Below, piece by piece: positions 16,986-26,752 of a stretch of 64,000 nucleotides of DNA. The stretch's first letter is position 1. Each line of letters starts with the position of its first letter. Below the pieces are notes generated by a model that saw only the letters and a program-made list of their open reading frames with translations, did not search any database and was not told where the DNA came from. The DNA comes from Rhizobacter sp. Root1221. GTDB taxonomy: Bacteria > Pseudomonadota > Gammaproteobacteria > Burkholderiales > Burkholderiaceae_C. The stretch spans positions 1 through 64,000 of the forward strand of contig NZ_LMDI01000018.1 in the NCBI RefSeq assembly GCF_001425785.1. Direction: 5' to 3'. A program made the translations under genes and the position numbers.

Positions 16986-17016
16986 CCAGTGGGTCCCGGC
17001 GTTCGCCGGGATGACA
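16986..17016. repeat. Extragenic palindrome
   Basis: CAGTGGGTCCCGGCGTTCGCC with the trailing GGGATGAC is the reverse complement of the palindrome at 16830-16858. The two face each other across about 125 bp with no gene between, making a long-range inverted pair. Confidence 0.6.
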
Positions 17017-17059
17017 ACGCTGCGATTGAGTCGACCCATCGGTGAATCGGCTGCACCAT

Positions 17060-17242
17060 CGATGCCTGCTGGCAACGCAGCCATTCAGGTTGATTTTCCC
17101 CGGACAGCAGTGGGCGGCGAACGCCGGGATCTCCACCTTTTCGCGGAACAGCAGCGTTCCCGACCACCGCTGGAGATCCCGGCCTGCGCTCACTACAGTC
17201 CGGAATAATTTTCTCCGCTTGAAGCTTGGCCAGCAGGCATCG
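17060..17242. repeat. 183-bp nested inverted-repeat element
   Basis: Three nested sets of inverted arms are visible. The outer perfect 14-bp pair is CGATGCCTGCTGGC (17060-17073) with GCCAGCAGGCATCG (17229-17242). The middle pair is CCGGACAGCAGTGGG (from 17100) against CACTACAGTCCGG (near 17190-17202). The inner 12-bp pair CCGGGATCTCCA (17124-17135) with TGGAGATCCCGG (17171-17182) encloses a 35-bp core. The core is inverted relative to the copy at 151-209. No reading frame or transposase is present. This looks like the complete form of the family; copies 1-3 are parts of it. Confidence 0.75.
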
Positions 17243-17317
17243 AGGACAAGCGCTTGGCGAGCACGAGACAACTCAATTTCCGAGCCGCCCATCAACGCTG
17301 TGAAGCGAGCGATACGA

Positions 17318-17390
17318 CGCCAGACAAGTGCCAAGGCCGGCGTGCCTGGCCAGGGTGGAGGCCCCGGCCTTCGCCGGGGTGACACGGCTG
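17318..17390. repeat. Extragenic repeat module, inverse of 10925-10997
   Basis: The segment CGCCAGACAAGTGCC...GGCCAGGGTGGAG with a terminal hairpin CCCCGGCCTTCGCCGGGG matches 10925-10997 in reverse complement. It ends 23 bp before the stop of the convergent malic-enzyme gene and may help end its transcript. Confidence 0.65.
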
Positions 17391-17412
17391 TGCCCCGCAG
17401 CAACTTACCGTG

Positions 17413-19725
17413 TCAGCGCTTCACACCCGCCGCCGCCACGGCCAGCGCCGTCATGTTCACCACGCGCCGCACCGTCGACGACGGGGTCAGCACGTGCACC
17501 GGTGCAGCGGCCCCCAGCAGGATCGGGCCCACGGTGACGCCCTGGCCGCCGGTCATCTTCAACACGTTGAACAGGATGTTCGCGGCGTCGAGATTGGGCA
17601 GCACGAGCACGTTGGCCGAGCCGGTCAGCGTGGACGACGGCAGCGCCTTCAGCCGCATTTCCTCGCTGAGCGCGGCGTCACCGTGGATCTCGCCGTCGGC
17701 CTCGATGTCGGGGCAACGTTCGGCGAACAGGTCGCGGGCGGCACGCATCTTGAGCGCCGAGGCCCGCTTGCTGCTGCCGTACATCGAGTGCGACAGGAAC
17801 GCCACCTTCGGGGGCAGGCCGAAGTACTGCACCTCCTCGACCGCCATCGCGGCGATGTCGGCCAGTTGCGCGGCATCGGGCTCGTCGTTGACGAACGTGT
17901 CGGCGATGAACAGCGTGTACTTGTCGAGCAGCAGCGCGTTCATCGCGGCGAACGTGCGGGCGCCCTTGCGCAGGCCGATGATGTCGCGCACGTGTTCGAA
18001 GTGCGCGTCGTAGCGGCCCACGAGGCCGCACAACATGCCGTCCGCATCCCCGAGGTGCACCATCAGCGCGGCGATCACGGTGTTGGAGCGGCGCACGATG
18101 GACTTCGCACCTTCCGGCGTGATGCCGTTGCGCCCGTTCAGGCGGTGGTAAGCCTCCCAGTACTGCTTGAACCGCACGTCGTCGGCCGGGTCCACCAGCT
18201 CGAAGTCGCGGCCCGCCTGCAGGCGCAGCCCGGCGCGCTCGATGCGCGACGTGATGATCTCGGGCCGGCCGATCAGGATGGGGCGCACGAGCTTTTCATC
18301 GAGCGCGATCTGCACGGCGCGCAGCACCCGTTCATCCTCGCCCTCGGCGTAGACCACCCGCTTCGGCATCGCACGCGCCGCGCGGAACACCGGCTGCATG
18401 ATCATGCCGGTGTGGGTCACGAACCGGTTGAGCGATTCGCGGTAGGCCTCGATGTCGGCGATGGGGCGTGCGGCCACGCCGGATTCGGCGGCGGCCAGCG
18501 CCACGGCGGGGGCGATGCGCAGGATCAGCCGGGAGTCGAACGGCGTGGGGATGAAATAGTCGGGGCCGAACCGCAGTTCGCGGCCGTCGTACGCGGACGC
18601 CACCTCGGCGCTGATCTCGGCCTTGGCCAGCGCGGCGATCTCGCGCACGCACGCCACCTTCATCTCGTCGGTGATGCGCGTGGCACCGCAGTCGAGCGCA
18701 CCGCGGAAGATGTACGGGAAACACAGGACGTTGTTGACCTGGTTCGGGTAGTCCGACCGGCCGGTGGCGATGAGGCAGTCGGGCCGCGCCATCTTGGCCA
18801 GTTCGGGGCGGATCTCGGGCTCGGGGTTCGCGAGCGCCAGGATCAGCGGGCGGTCGGCCATGGTCTTGACCATCTCGACCGTCATCACGCCGGGGGCCGA
18901 GCAGCCGAGGAACACGTCGGCGCCTCGCACCACGTCGGCCAGCGTGCGCGCATCGGTGCGTTGCACGTAGCGCTGCTTCGAGGCGTCGAGCTTGTCACCG
19001 CGCTGGTCGTGGATGACGCCCTTCGAGTCGCAGACGAACACGTTCTCGCGCGCCACACCGAGGGTCACCATCATGTCGAGGCACGCGATGGCCGCGGCAC
19101 CCGCGCCCGACACGGCCACCTTGACCGACGCGATGTCCTTGCCCACGAGTTCCAGGCCGTTCAGCAATGCGGCGCTGGAGATGATGGCCGTGCCGTGCTG
19201 GTCGTCGTGGAAGACGGGAATCTTCATGCGCTCGCGCAACTGGCGCTCGATGTAGAAGCACTCGGGGGCCTTGATGTCCTCGAGGTTGACCCCGCCGAGC
19301 GTGGGCTCGAGCGACGCGATGATGTCGACGAGCTTGTCGGGGTCGCGTTCGGCCAGTTCGATGTCGAACACGTCGATGCCCGCGAACTTGCGGAACAGGC
19401 AGCCCTTGCCCTCCATCACCGGCTTGCCTGCCAGCGGCCCGATGTCACCGAGGCCCAGCACCGCGGTGCCGTTGGTCACCACCCCCACCAGGTTGGCGCG
19501 CGACGTGTAGTCGGCGGCGAGCGACGGGTCCTGCTCGATGGCCAGGCACGCATAGGCCACGCCCGGCGAGTAAGCGAGGGACAGGTCACGCTGGTTCGAC
19601 AGCGGCTTCGTGGGCACCACCGCGATCTTGCCGCGCACGGGGCTGCGGTGGTATTCGAGCGCGGCATCGCGCAGTGCGGCTTCGGCGGGGGACAGCTCCA
19701 GGCTGCCTTTTTTGACGTCGGTCAT
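17413..19725 (-). CDS. maeB: NADP-dependent malic enzyme
   Basis: MaeB decarboxylates L-malate to pyruvate with NADP+. The 770-residue protein has the long bacterial architecture: a catalytic malic-enzyme domain (about 1-165; [35 protein letters not shown]), an NAD(P)-binding domain (about 165-420; [15 protein letters not shown]) and a C-terminal phosphotransacetylase-like regulatory domain (about 430-765; [20 protein letters not shown]) that in E. coli mediates acetyl-CoA inhibition. It is monocistronic, with extragenic repeats just beyond its 3' end. Confidence 0.96.
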   Translation of the reverse strand: MTDVKKGSLELSPAEAALRDAALEYHRSPVRGKIAVVPTKPLSNQRDLSLAYSPGVAYACLAIEQDPSLAADYTSRANLVGVVTNGTAVLGLGDIGPLAGKPVMEGKGCLFRKFAGIDVFDIELAERDPDKLVDIIASLEPTLGGVNLEDIKAPECFYIERQLRERMKIPVFHDDQHGTAIISSAALLNGLELVGKDIASVKVAVSGAGAAAIACLDMMVTLGVARENVFVCDSKGVIHDQRGDKLDASKQRYVQRTDARTLADVVRGADVFLGCSAPGVMTVEMVKTMADRPLILALANPEPEIRPELAKMARPDCLIATGRSDYPNQVNNVLCFPYIFRGALDCGATRITDEMKVACVREIAALAKAEISAEVASAYDGRELRFGPDYFIPTPFDSRLILRIAPAVALAAAESGVAARPIADIEAYRESLNRFVTHTGMIMQPVFRAARAMPKRVVYAEGEDERVLRAVQIALDEKLVRPILIGRPEIITSRIERAGLRLQAGRDFELVDPADDVRFKQYWEAYHRLNGRNGITPEGAKSIVRRSNTVIAALMVHLGDADGMLCGLVGRYDAHFEHVRDIIGLRKGARTFAAMNALLLDKYTLFIADTFVNDEPDAAQLADIAAMAVEEVQYFGLPPKVAFLSHSMYGSSKRASALKMRAARDLFAERCPDIEADGEIHGDAALSEEMRLKALPSSTLTGSANVLVLPNLDAANILFNVLKMTGGQGVTVGPILLGAAAPVHVLTPSSTVRRVVNMTALAVAAAGVKR

Positions 19726-20053
19726 CGGTTCTCTCCAGGGTGCAGCGGCGCGGGCGTGCGCGGCGGATACGGGAAACTTCGCGATGCCGGGGGTGTGGGC
19801 AAGGCCGCGGCGCGCGCTGGCTGGACTCGGGTCGCGAGGCCAGCCGGTGCGTCGTGGGGGGGGGGCGGATGGGCGTCGATTCTGTCACCAGTCTGCGCTT
19901 TGGAACACCCTGGCGCAACTCGGGTGCACGCTGTAACCTCGTGCGTCCGGCACCAGGCACGCGGATGGCGCCGATGGCTTCGGGTAGAGTGGCCGCTTCG
20001 GGCCGGAAATGCCGCATGAACCCCAGTCTCAATCCCCTGATCAGCCACCTCGA
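19726..20053. other. Intergenic region between divergent maeB and fruK-like genes
   Basis: About 330 bp shared by the two 5' ends. It holds a run of ten G (19856-19865) and no gene I can support. Promoters for both directions must lie here, but I cannot pick convincing boxes. A small in-frame ATG at 20009 extends the kinase frame by 15 residues without family similarity. Confidence 0.5.
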
Positions 20054-21034
20054 ATGACGGTCCGCGCGCTCACGGTGTCGCTGAACCCGGCCATCGACCG
20101 CACCCTCTGGATCGACACCCTCGACGCCGGGGCGAGCCACATCGCCACGGCCGAACACATCCAGGCCGGCGGCAAGGGGTTCAACGTGGCGGCGGGCCTC
20201 GTGTCGCTCGGCGTGCCCGTCATCGCCTGCGGCTGGCTCGGCGCCCACAACGCGTCCCGCTTCGAGGCGGCGCTTGCCCAGCGTGGCATCGTCGACGCCA
20301 TGGAACGGGTGCCCGGCGCCACGCGCGAGAACCTGCAGCTCACCGACGCGGCCCGCCAGCGGACCACCTCCATCGACCTGCCCGGCATCACCTTCGACAC
20401 CGTGCTGCGCGACATCGCCGAAGCGGCGCTGCTGCACACGCTGCGCACCCGCCTCCAGCCTGGTGACTGGTGCCTGCTCACCGGCAGCCTGCCCCCGGGC
20501 ATCGGCGCGGACACGCTGGTCCGCCTGGCCCATGCCGCCGCCGGCCGGGGCGCCCGCCTGGTGATCGACACCGGCGGCGAAGCCCTCGGCGCCGTGTTGC
20601 GGCACCTGGCGGACACCGCCATCCAACCGGTGTTTGTCAAACCCAACCGCACCGAACTCGAGGCGCTGGCCGGCCGGCCGCTGCCCACGCTGGCCGACGT
20701 GGTGGCCGCGGCGCGCGCCGTGGTGGCGCTCGGTGTGCCCCACGTGCTGGTGTCGCTCGGCGCCGACGGTGCCGTCGCCGTGTCCGCCCATGCCGCCTGG
20801 CACACGGTGGTGCCCGTGGTGCCGGTGTGCACCACGGTGGGGGCAGGGGATGCGGTGGTGGCCGGCACCGTGGCCGCGCTGATCGGCGGGGCCGCGTTTG
20901 CCGAGGCGGCGCGGTTCGGCCTCGCCTGTGCCGTGCGCCGGGTGCAGCAACGTCCTCCCGACCTCCCGGCGCGCGCGGTGCTCGACACCGCCGCCGCCAC
21001 GCTCCAACCGGCCGCCTGGCCTGCTCCACGATGA
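20054..21034 (+). CDS. 1-phosphofructokinase-family (PfkB) hexose-phosphate kinase
   Basis: The kinase has 326 residues and belongs to the PfkB/FruK/LacC branch. The N-terminus TVSLNPAIDRTLWID and the substrate motif AGGKGFNVAAGLVSLG are diagnostic. The C-terminal ATP/catalytic signature is TVGAGDAVVAG with the base Asp. Start 20054 aligns with FruK N-termini. FruK would convert fructose-1-phosphate to the bisphosphate, but no fructose PTS genes are nearby, so tagatose-6-phosphate or another hexose phosphate is possible. It overlaps the next gene by 4 bp. Confidence 0.88.
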   Translation: MTVRALTVSLNPAIDRTLWIDTLDAGASHIATAEHIQAGGKGFNVAAGLVSLGVPVIACGWLGAHNASRFEAALAQRGIVDAMERVPGATRENLQLTDAARQRTTSIDLPGITFDTVLRDIAEAALLHTLRTRLQPGDWCLLTGSLPPGIGADTLVRLAHAAAGRGARLVIDTGGEALGAVLRHLADTAIQPVFVKPNRTELEALAGRPLPTLADVVAAARAVVALGVPHVLVSLGADGAVAVSAHAAWHTVVPVVPVCTTVGAGDAVVAGTVAALIGGAAFAEAARFGLACAVRRVQQRPPDLPARAVLDTAAATLQPAAWPAPR

Positions 21035-21852
21035 AAAAGACCCTCAGCAAGACCACCCAGCTGTGCATGTCGCTGTCTGCCCGCCCGGGCAACTTCGGCA
21101 CCCGCTTCCAGAACTTCCTGTACGACGCGCTCGACCTCGACTTCGTCTACAAGGCCTTCACCACCACCGACCTGCCGGCCGCCATCGGCGGCATCCGCGC
21201 GCTCGGCATCCGCGGCTGTGCGGTGTCGATGCCGTTCAAGGAGGCGGTGATCCCGCTGCTGGACGCGCTCGATCCGTCGGCGGGCGTGTTGCAGTCGGTC
21301 AACACCATCGTCAACGACGGCGGGTTCCTGCGCGGCTACAACACCGACTACCTCGCGGTGCGCCACCTGCTCGACGTGCACCAGGTGCCGCGCGACCTGC
21401 GTGTGGCCGTGCGGGGCAGCGGCGGCATGGCCAAGGCCGTCACGTGTGCCCTGCGCGACGCGGGGTTCACCACCGGCACGGTGGTGGCCCGCAACGAGGC
21501 CACCGGCCGCGCGCTGGCCACCACCTACGGCTATGGCTGGCAGCCCGACACGGCGGGCCTCGCGGCGGGCCTGGTCGTCAACGTCACCCCGATCGGCATG
21601 ACCGGCGGTGACGAGTCGGGCGACCTGGCGTTCAGCCTCGGGCTGATCGAACGCGCCCACACGGTGTTCGACGTGGTGGCCATCCCGGTGGAGACCCCGC
21701 TGATCGTCGCAGCCCGTGCCGCCGGCAAACCGGTCATCACCGGCGGCGAAGTGATCGCGCTGCAGGCACTGGAACAGTTCGTGCTGTACACCGGCGTGCG
21801 CCCGGACCCCGACCTGGTGGCCGAGGCCGCCGCGTTCGCCCGCGCGGCTTGA
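21031..21852 (+). CDS. Shikimate-dehydrogenase-like protein (SDH-L type)
   Basis: The 273-residue AroE-superfamily oxidoreductase is close to the H. influenzae HI0607 type: TQLCMSLSARPGNFGTRFQN replaces the usual AroE N-terminal GxPIxHSxSP pattern. Conserved SMPFKEAVIP supplies the catalytic Lys, and VNTIVNDGGFLRGYNTDY the substrate Asn/Asp. An NADP-binding Rossmann fold follows (RGSGGMAKAV; the usual GAGG is GSGG). SDH-L enzymes have weak shikimate activity and an unknown natural substrate. Translational coupling (ATGA) to a hexose-phosphate kinase is unusual and suggests a carbohydrate-acid pathway instead of aromatic synthesis. Confidence 0.88.
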   Translation: MKKTLSKTTQLCMSLSARPGNFGTRFQNFLYDALDLDFVYKAFTTTDLPAAIGGIRALGIRGCAVSMPFKEAVIPLLDALDPSAGVLQSVNTIVNDGGFLRGYNTDYLAVRHLLDVHQVPRDLRVAVRGSGGMAKAVTCALRDAGFTTGTVVARNEATGRALATTYGYGWQPDTAGLAAGLVVNVTPIGMTGGDESGDLAFSLGLIERAHTVFDVVAIPVETPLIVAARAAGKPVITGGEVIALQALEQFVLYTGVRPDPDLVAEAAAFARAA

Positions 21853-21918
21853 GTCCCCCGTCCACGAAGGGGTGTGGCACGCGGGCCCGGTACACTTCGC
21901 CCCTTTGACGTGTTCCTC

Positions 21919-22680
21919 ATGGCTGCACCTTCCAGCGGTTCCCCGTCCGCCCTCTTCGATCTGAAAAGCGCCGCGTTGACGGCGATGGCGTTGGTGCTGA
22001 AGTCCACCGACGTGAAGGCGCTCGCCTCCGCACTGGAAGAACGTTTCGGCAACACCCCCTCGTTGTTCGACCACGACCCGGTCGTGATCGACCTCCAGGC
22101 GGTGCGCGAGGCCACCGAGGCCATCGACTTCCAGGCGCTGGCCGCGCTGCTGCGCCAGCACCGCCTGCAACCCGTCGGGGTGCTGGGAGGCAGCGAAGAG
22201 CAGATGGCCCAGGCGCTGGCCGCCGGCCTCGGCGACACCCCGGCCCTCACGGTGGCGCCTCCCGCGCCGAAGGCGGCCGCACCGGAACCCGACCCCGTGC
22301 CCGCCGTCGTCGACGTGCCGCCGCCCGTGTGGCCGGTGATCCCGTCCGGTGCGCTGGTGGTCGACAAACCGCTGCGGTCGGGCCAGCAGGCCTATGCCAA
22401 GGGGCGCGACCTGGTGGTGCTCGCCGTCGTCAGCTTCGGCGCCGAGGTGATCGCCGACGGCAACATCCACGTCTACGCCCCCCTGCGCGGCCGAGCCATC
22501 GCCGGCGCGAAGGGGGACAGCAGCGCGCGCATCTTCAGCATCTGCATGGAGCCCCAGCTCGTGTCCATCGCCGGCACCTACCGCACCACCGAAACCGCGC
22601 TCCCGGCCGACGTGCTGGGCAAGCCGGCCCAGGTGCGGCTCGACGGCGAGCGGCTCGTGGTCGAGGCGCTGAAGCTCTGA
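21919..22680 (+). CDS. minC: Septum site-determining protein MinC
   Basis: MinC blocks FtsZ polymerisation away from midcell. The 253-residue protein has an N-terminal FtsZ-inhibiting domain (about 8-105), a proline/alanine-rich linker (about 110-140) and a C-terminal beta-helix domain (SGQQAYAKGRDLVVLAVVSF, GNIHVYAPLRGRAIAGAKGD) that dimerises and binds MinD. ATG 21919 is taken as start. It is the first gene of minCDE. Confidence 0.95.
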   Translation: MAAPSSGSPSALFDLKSAALTAMALVLKSTDVKALASALEERFGNTPSLFDHDPVVIDLQAVREATEAIDFQALAALLRQHRLQPVGVLGGSEEQMAQALAAGLGDTPALTVAPPAPKAAAPEPDPVPAVVDVPPPVWPVIPSGALVVDKPLRSGQQAYAKGRDLVVLAVVSFGAEVIADGNIHVYAPLRGRAIAGAKGDSSARIFSICMEPQLVSIAGTYRTTETALPADVLGKPAQVRLDGERLVVEALKL

Positions 22681-22726
22681 GCCTCCGGGCCACAACCGAA
22701 TTCAACCAACAAGGATCGACAAACCG

Positions 22727-23542
22727 ATGGCCAAAATCGTCGTGGTGACCTCCGGCAAGGGAGGCGTGGGCAAGACCACCACCAGTGCGAGCTTTGCGTC
22801 CGGGCTGGCCCTGGCCGGACACAAGACCGCGGTGATCGACTTCGACGTCGGTCTTCGCAACCTCGACCTGATCATGGGGTGCGAACGCCGCGTGGTGTAC
22901 GACCTGATCAACGTGATCCACAACGAGGCGAACCTGAACCAGGCGCTGATCAAGGACAAGCAGTGCGACAACCTGTTCGTGCTGGCGGCCTCGCAGACGC
23001 GTGACAAGGACGCCCTCACGCAAGACGGCGTGGAACGCGTGCTCAAGGAACTGGCCGAGATGGGGTTCGCGTACATCGTGTGCGACTCCCCGGCCGGCAT
23101 CGAGACCGGCGCCCTGATGGCCATGCACTTCGCCGACGAGGCGCTCATCGTCACGAACCCCGAGGTGTCGTCGGTGCGCGACTCGGACCGCATCCTCGGC
23201 ATGCTGTCGTCGAAGACGAAGCGGGCCATCGAGGGCCTGGACCCGATCAAGGAACACCTGCTGATCACCCGCTACAACCCGAGCCGGGTGGTGGGCGGGC
23301 AGATGCTGTCCCTCGAGGACATCCAGGAGATCCTGCGCACGCCGCTGATCGGTGTGGTGCCCGAGTCCGAGACCGTGCTGGATGCGTCGAACCAGGGCCT
23401 GCCCGCGGTGCACCTGGCCGGCACGGACGTGTCGGAGGCCTACAAGGATGTGGTGGCGAGGTTCCTCGGCGAGGAACGTCCGATGCGGTTTGTCGATGCC
23501 GAGAAGCCGGGCTTCTTCAAGCGTCTGTTCGGTGGGAGGTAA
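22727..23542 (+). CDS. minD: Septum site-determining ATPase MinD
   Basis: MinD is a membrane-associated ParA-type ATPase that recruits MinC and oscillates with MinE. The 271-residue protein has the deviant Walker A KGGVGKTTTS (K11 and K16), the switch DFDVGLRNLDLIMGCE, Walker B YIVCDSPAGIETGA and a C-terminal amphipathic membrane-targeting helix ending PGFFKRLFGGR. AAGGA precedes the ATG. It is 46 bp after minC and 6 bp before minE. Confidence 0.97.
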   Translation: MAKIVVVTSGKGGVGKTTTSASFASGLALAGHKTAVIDFDVGLRNLDLIMGCERRVVYDLINVIHNEANLNQALIKDKQCDNLFVLAASQTRDKDALTQDGVERVLKELAEMGFAYIVCDSPAGIETGALMAMHFADEALIVTNPEVSSVRDSDRILGMLSSKTKRAIEGLDPIKEHLLITRYNPSRVVGGQMLSLEDIQEILRTPLIGVVPESETVLDASNQGLPAVHLAGTDVSEAYKDVVARFLGEERPMRFVDAEKPGFFKRLFGGR

Positions 23543-23548
23543 AAAGCG

Positions 23549-23809
23549 ATGTCCTTTCTCTCATTCCTTCTCGGGGAGAAAAAGAAGACCGCCAGCGTGG
23601 CCAAGGAACGCTTGCAGATCATCCTCGCGCACGAGCGCAGTGGCCGATCGGGGCCTTCCGACTACCTGCCCCAGCTCCAGCGCGAGCTGGTGGCCGTGAT
23701 CTCGAAGTACGTGTCCATCCGGCCGGAAGACATCCGGGTGAACCTTGAACGCACGGACAACCTGGAAGTGCTCGACATCAAGATCGAGCTCCCCGAAGCG
23801 GCTAGATAA
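23549..23809 (+). CDS. minE: Cell division topological specificity factor MinE
   Basis: MinE stimulates MinD ATPase and sets the oscillation. The 86-residue protein has the N-terminal membrane-binding stretch ([20 protein letters not shown]), the MinD-activating helix [12 protein letters not shown] and a C-terminal dimerisation domain ending [10 protein letters not shown]. It ends the min operon; a strong hairpin lies at 23920. Confidence 0.96.
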   Translation: MSFLSFLLGEKKKTASVAKERLQIILAHERSGRSGPSDYLPQLQRELVAVISKYVSIRPEDIRVNLERTDNLEVLDIKIELPEAAR

Positions 23810-23919
23810 GGCCCCCCAGTCGGCTTTCGCCTCCTGCCCCCGGGGGGCGACCCCGGGTCGGCCGGCGGAGCCGGTCCTCGCGGGTGGCTTGATCTCGCGC
23901 TTCGCTTCGCTTGCTTGAT

Positions 23920-23952
23920 GTCGCGGGGCCCGGATCGACCGGGCCCCGCGAC
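23920..23952 (+). terminator. Strong hairpin downstream of minE
   Basis: A perfect 13-bp stem GTCGCGGGGCCCG / CGGGCCCCGCGAC closes a 7-nt loop. It has no long T-tract, but its stability and position between minE and the next gene support a termination role. The rest of 23810-24083 has low-complexity stretches (10-bp TTCTCCTTCG repeated near 23980) and no gene. Confidence 0.7.
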
Positions 23953-24083
23953 GTGCGGCAATTTGCCGCATCTTCGGCCGTTCTCCTTCGTTCTCCTTCG
24001 TTCGCATTCGGTGCCCCGCCAGATAATGGGTTGGACACGGCTCCGCCCTGCAGGGGCCCTGCGAACCGGGGAAGGGGAGTTGG

Positions 24084-26738
24084 ATGTGGAGCGTTTTGCG
24101 GTATGCCGTGCTGTTGTGCGGCAGCCTGTGGTGGGCGCCGGGGGCGTTTGCCGCCCGCGCGCCGTTGGGCCAGGCGCCGGTGCCCGCGTGGGTGGTGTCC
24201 GTGCCGGCCCCCGCCGCGCCTGCTGCGTCGGCCGGGCAGGCCACCGGCGGGGTGCAGTACCTGTTGAGCGACACGCAGGTGCGTGTCGACGGGGGTGACC
24301 GGGTCACCTACCGCCACATGGTCTCGAAGGCCCTCGACACGAATGGTGTCGAGTCGATCGCCAACCTCGAGTTCGGGTTCGACCCCACGTACCAGACGCT
24401 GACGCTGCACACGATCGACGTGCACCGCGGTGACCGCACGATCTCCAAGCTCCGGACCGCCCACGTGCGGATACTGCAGCGCGAGACCGACATGGAGCAG
24501 CTGGTGTTCGATGGCCGGCGCACTGCCAGCGTGGTGCTCGACGACGTGCGGGCCGGGGACGTCGTCGAGTACGCCTACAGCTTGCGCGGCACCAACCCCG
24601 TGTTCGGCGGCCGGCAGTTCGGCGGGTTCGACATGCAGTGGTCGGTGCCGGTGGCGCGTGTCCACGCACGGCTGCTGTGGCCTCGCCAGCGCACGCTGCA
24701 CCTGCGGCCGTCCAACGGGGCGCCGGCGCCCACGGTGCACGACGACAGCACCCACCGCGACCACCGCTGGGACACCGTGGCCGTGGCCGGCCTGAAGGTC
24801 GAATCCAATGCGCCGGGCTGGCACGACCCCTACCGCCATGTCCAATGGAGCGAGTTCGGCGACTGGGCCGCGGTGGTGGACTGGGCGCTGCCGCTGTACC
24901 GGCTGCCCGCCACGCCGGGCCCCAAGGTGCGGGCCGAGATCGACCGCATCGCCGCGTCGCACGCCGAACCGGCCGAGCGCCTGCTGGCCGCCTTGCGGTT
25001 CGTGCAGCGGGAGGTGCGGTACCTCGGGGTGGAGGCGGGGGTGGGATCGCACGCGCCGAACGCGCCGGAGGTGGTTCTCGGCCGCCGCTTCGGCGATTGC
25101 AAGGACAAGACGCAACTGACCCTCGCGCTGCTGCGCGGCCTGGGCATCGAGGCGTCACCGGCGCTCGTGAACACATCGAACGGCCGGGGCATCGAACGCC
25201 GGCAGGCGTCGCCGGGGGCGTTCAACCACGTGCTGGTGCAGGCCCGCCTGGACGGGAAGACCTACTGGCTCGACCCGACCCGCGCGCTGCAGCAAGGAGA
25301 CCTGGCCCACGTGGTGCAGTCCGACCATGGCGTGGCGCTGGTCGTGGCACCGGGTTCGCAGGGCCTCGTGCCGATGGCCGGCGACGCGGCGAAGCTGCAG
25401 CAGCGCGACACCCGTGCCGTGATCGATTCGCGGGCCGGGTACGACCAGCCGGTGCTGTTCACCGTCACCACGGTGGCCAGTGGCGCCACCGCCGAGCGCA
25501 TCCGCGGCGCGTTGCAGGCGGACGGCCGCGAGTCGCTGCAGCAGGAGTACGTGAACTACTACGCGCGGTTCTACCGCGGCATCGAACGCACCGCGCCGCT
25601 CGGGGTGGACGACAACCCGGCCGCCAACCGCATCACGGTGACCGAACACTACCGGATCAAGGACTTCTGGCAACCGTCCGGTGCCGGGCAGCGCGTGGAG
25701 GCCGCGGTGGAAAGCCCGGAGGTGTTCGACATGCTGCGCCGGCCCAACGACCTGGTGCGCCAGTCGCCGCTCGGGCTGTCGCATCCCACCGCGCTGACCA
25801 ACGTGACGGAGGTGATGCTGCCGGGCAGTCCGCAGGGCAAGGACGGCCGGGTGGCGGTGGACGACCCGGCCTTCCGGTTCGAACGGCTCAAGGAGTGGCA
25901 GGGCGCCACCGTGCGGCTCACGGACCGGTACACGTCGCTGGCGGACCACGTGGCTGCAGGCGACGTGGGACGTTACGCCGACAACCTGCAGAAGGCCCGC
26001 GAGGGCATGAACTATTCGCTGTTCCACGATCCCGCCGACCGGGCCGCTGCGGCGGCTCCCGCCGCGCCTGCACCGGCCGCCGACCCGCGGCCGGTGGCCG
26101 GTGAACCGCACTGGCTGCCCGCGGTGGCCATCACGCTGGCCCTGATGGGTTGCGCCGTGGGCGCCTGGCGGCTCTTCGGCTGGGACCCGGCGCCCGGTGT
26201 CCGCGCCGACCGCGCGGGCGCAGCGCGGGGCCTGGGCGGTTGGCTGATCCTGCTGCCGATCGGCCTGCTGGGAGCGATCGTGCACGTGGTCAAGGCGATG
26301 TGGGAAACCTGGCCCGCGGCCACCCTGCCGCGGTGGCACGAGATCACCGTGGCTGGCAGCCCCGACTACCACCCGCTGTGGGCGGCCGTGGTCACCGGCT
26401 CGCTGGTGCTGAACATCGTGTCGCTGTCCGGCGCCGTGTTGGTGCTGGTGCTGTACTTCGGCAAGCGCAGCAGCCTGCCGCGTGTGTTCACCGGCTTTGC
26501 GGTGCTGGGCATCGCCGTGGCGATCACGGACCACGTGGTGGCGTCCGCGATCCCCGCGGCCGCGGCCCAGCTGCCGGCCGGCGCGGTGGCGACCCTCGTG
26601 CGGCAGGTGATCGTGTCGATGCTGTGGATCGCGTACTTCGCGCGGTCCACGCGCGTGGCCAACACGTTCGTGCAGCGCCGCCAGCCAGCGCCGCCCGCGG
26701 ACGTGGGGGACACGATGCCGATGCCCGCCCGGGTCTGA
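24084..26738 (+). CDS. DUF3857/transglutaminase-like membrane protein
   Basis: The 884-residue protein starts with a signal peptide (about 1-23). A DUF3857 domain (about 60-240) precedes a transglutaminase-like domain with an intact triad: C339 in RFGDCKDKTQL, H382 in AFNHVLV and D397 in YWLDPTR. A second beta-rich DUF3858-like region follows, then an Ala/Pro linker near 655-680 and four C-terminal hydrophobic segments (about 680-870) that anchor it to the membrane. The catalytic part is therefore periplasmic. Relatives act as peptidases or crosslinkers; no partner gene is adjacent. ATG follows GGGGAGTTGG. Confidence 0.85.
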   Translation: MWSVLRYAVLLCGSLWWAPGAFAARAPLGQAPVPAWVVSVPAPAAPAASAGQATGGVQYLLSDTQVRVDGGDRVTYRHMVSKALDTNGVESIANLEFGFDPTYQTLTLHTIDVHRGDRTISKLRTAHVRILQRETDMEQLVFDGRRTASVVLDDVRAGDVVEYAYSLRGTNPVFGGRQFGGFDMQWSVPVARVHARLLWPRQRTLHLRPSNGAPAPTVHDDSTHRDHRWDTVAVAGLKVESNAPGWHDPYRHVQWSEFGDWAAVVDWALPLYRLPATPGPKVRAEIDRIAASHAEPAERLLAALRFVQREVRYLGVEAGVGSHAPNAPEVVLGRRFGDCKDKTQLTLALLRGLGIEASPALVNTSNGRGIERRQASPGAFNHVLVQARLDGKTYWLDPTRALQQGDLAHVVQSDHGVALVVAPGSQGLVPMAGDAAKLQQRDTRAVIDSRAGYDQPVLFTVTTVASGATAERIRGALQADGRESLQQEYVNYYARFYRGIERTAPLGVDDNPAANRITVTEHYRIKDFWQPSGAGQRVEAAVESPEVFDMLRRPNDLVRQSPLGLSHPTALTNVTEVMLPGSPQGKDGRVAVDDPAFRFERLKEWQGATVRLTDRYTSLADHVAAGDVGRYADNLQKAREGMNYSLFHDPADRAAAAAPAAPAPAADPRPVAGEPHWLPAVAITLALMGCAVGAWRLFGWDPAPGVRADRAGAARGLGGWLILLPIGLLGAIVHVVKAMWETWPAATLPRWHEITVAGSPDYHPLWAAVVTGSLVLNIVSLSGAVLVLVLYFGKRSSLPRVFTGFAVLGIAVAITDHVVASAIPAAAAQLPAGAVATLVRQVIVSMLWIAYFARSTRVANTFVQRRQPAPPADVGDTMPMPARV

Positions 26739-26752
26739 CCGGCCCGAGGGGG

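Noticed and set aside
19856-19865. Run of ten G between maeB and the kinase gene
   Set aside because: Could allow slippage, but it lies far from identifiable promoter elements and there is no sign of phase-variable coding.
17410-20019. 869-codon plus-strand frame opposite maeB
   Set aside because: Antisense shadow; the minus-strand malic enzyme is complete and conserved.
20041-22695. 884-codon minus-strand frame across fruK-like, aroE-like and minC genes
   Set aside because: Low-complexity Arg/Ala/Gly-rich product with no family; the plus-strand genes are clear. It is a composition artefact of third-position GC.
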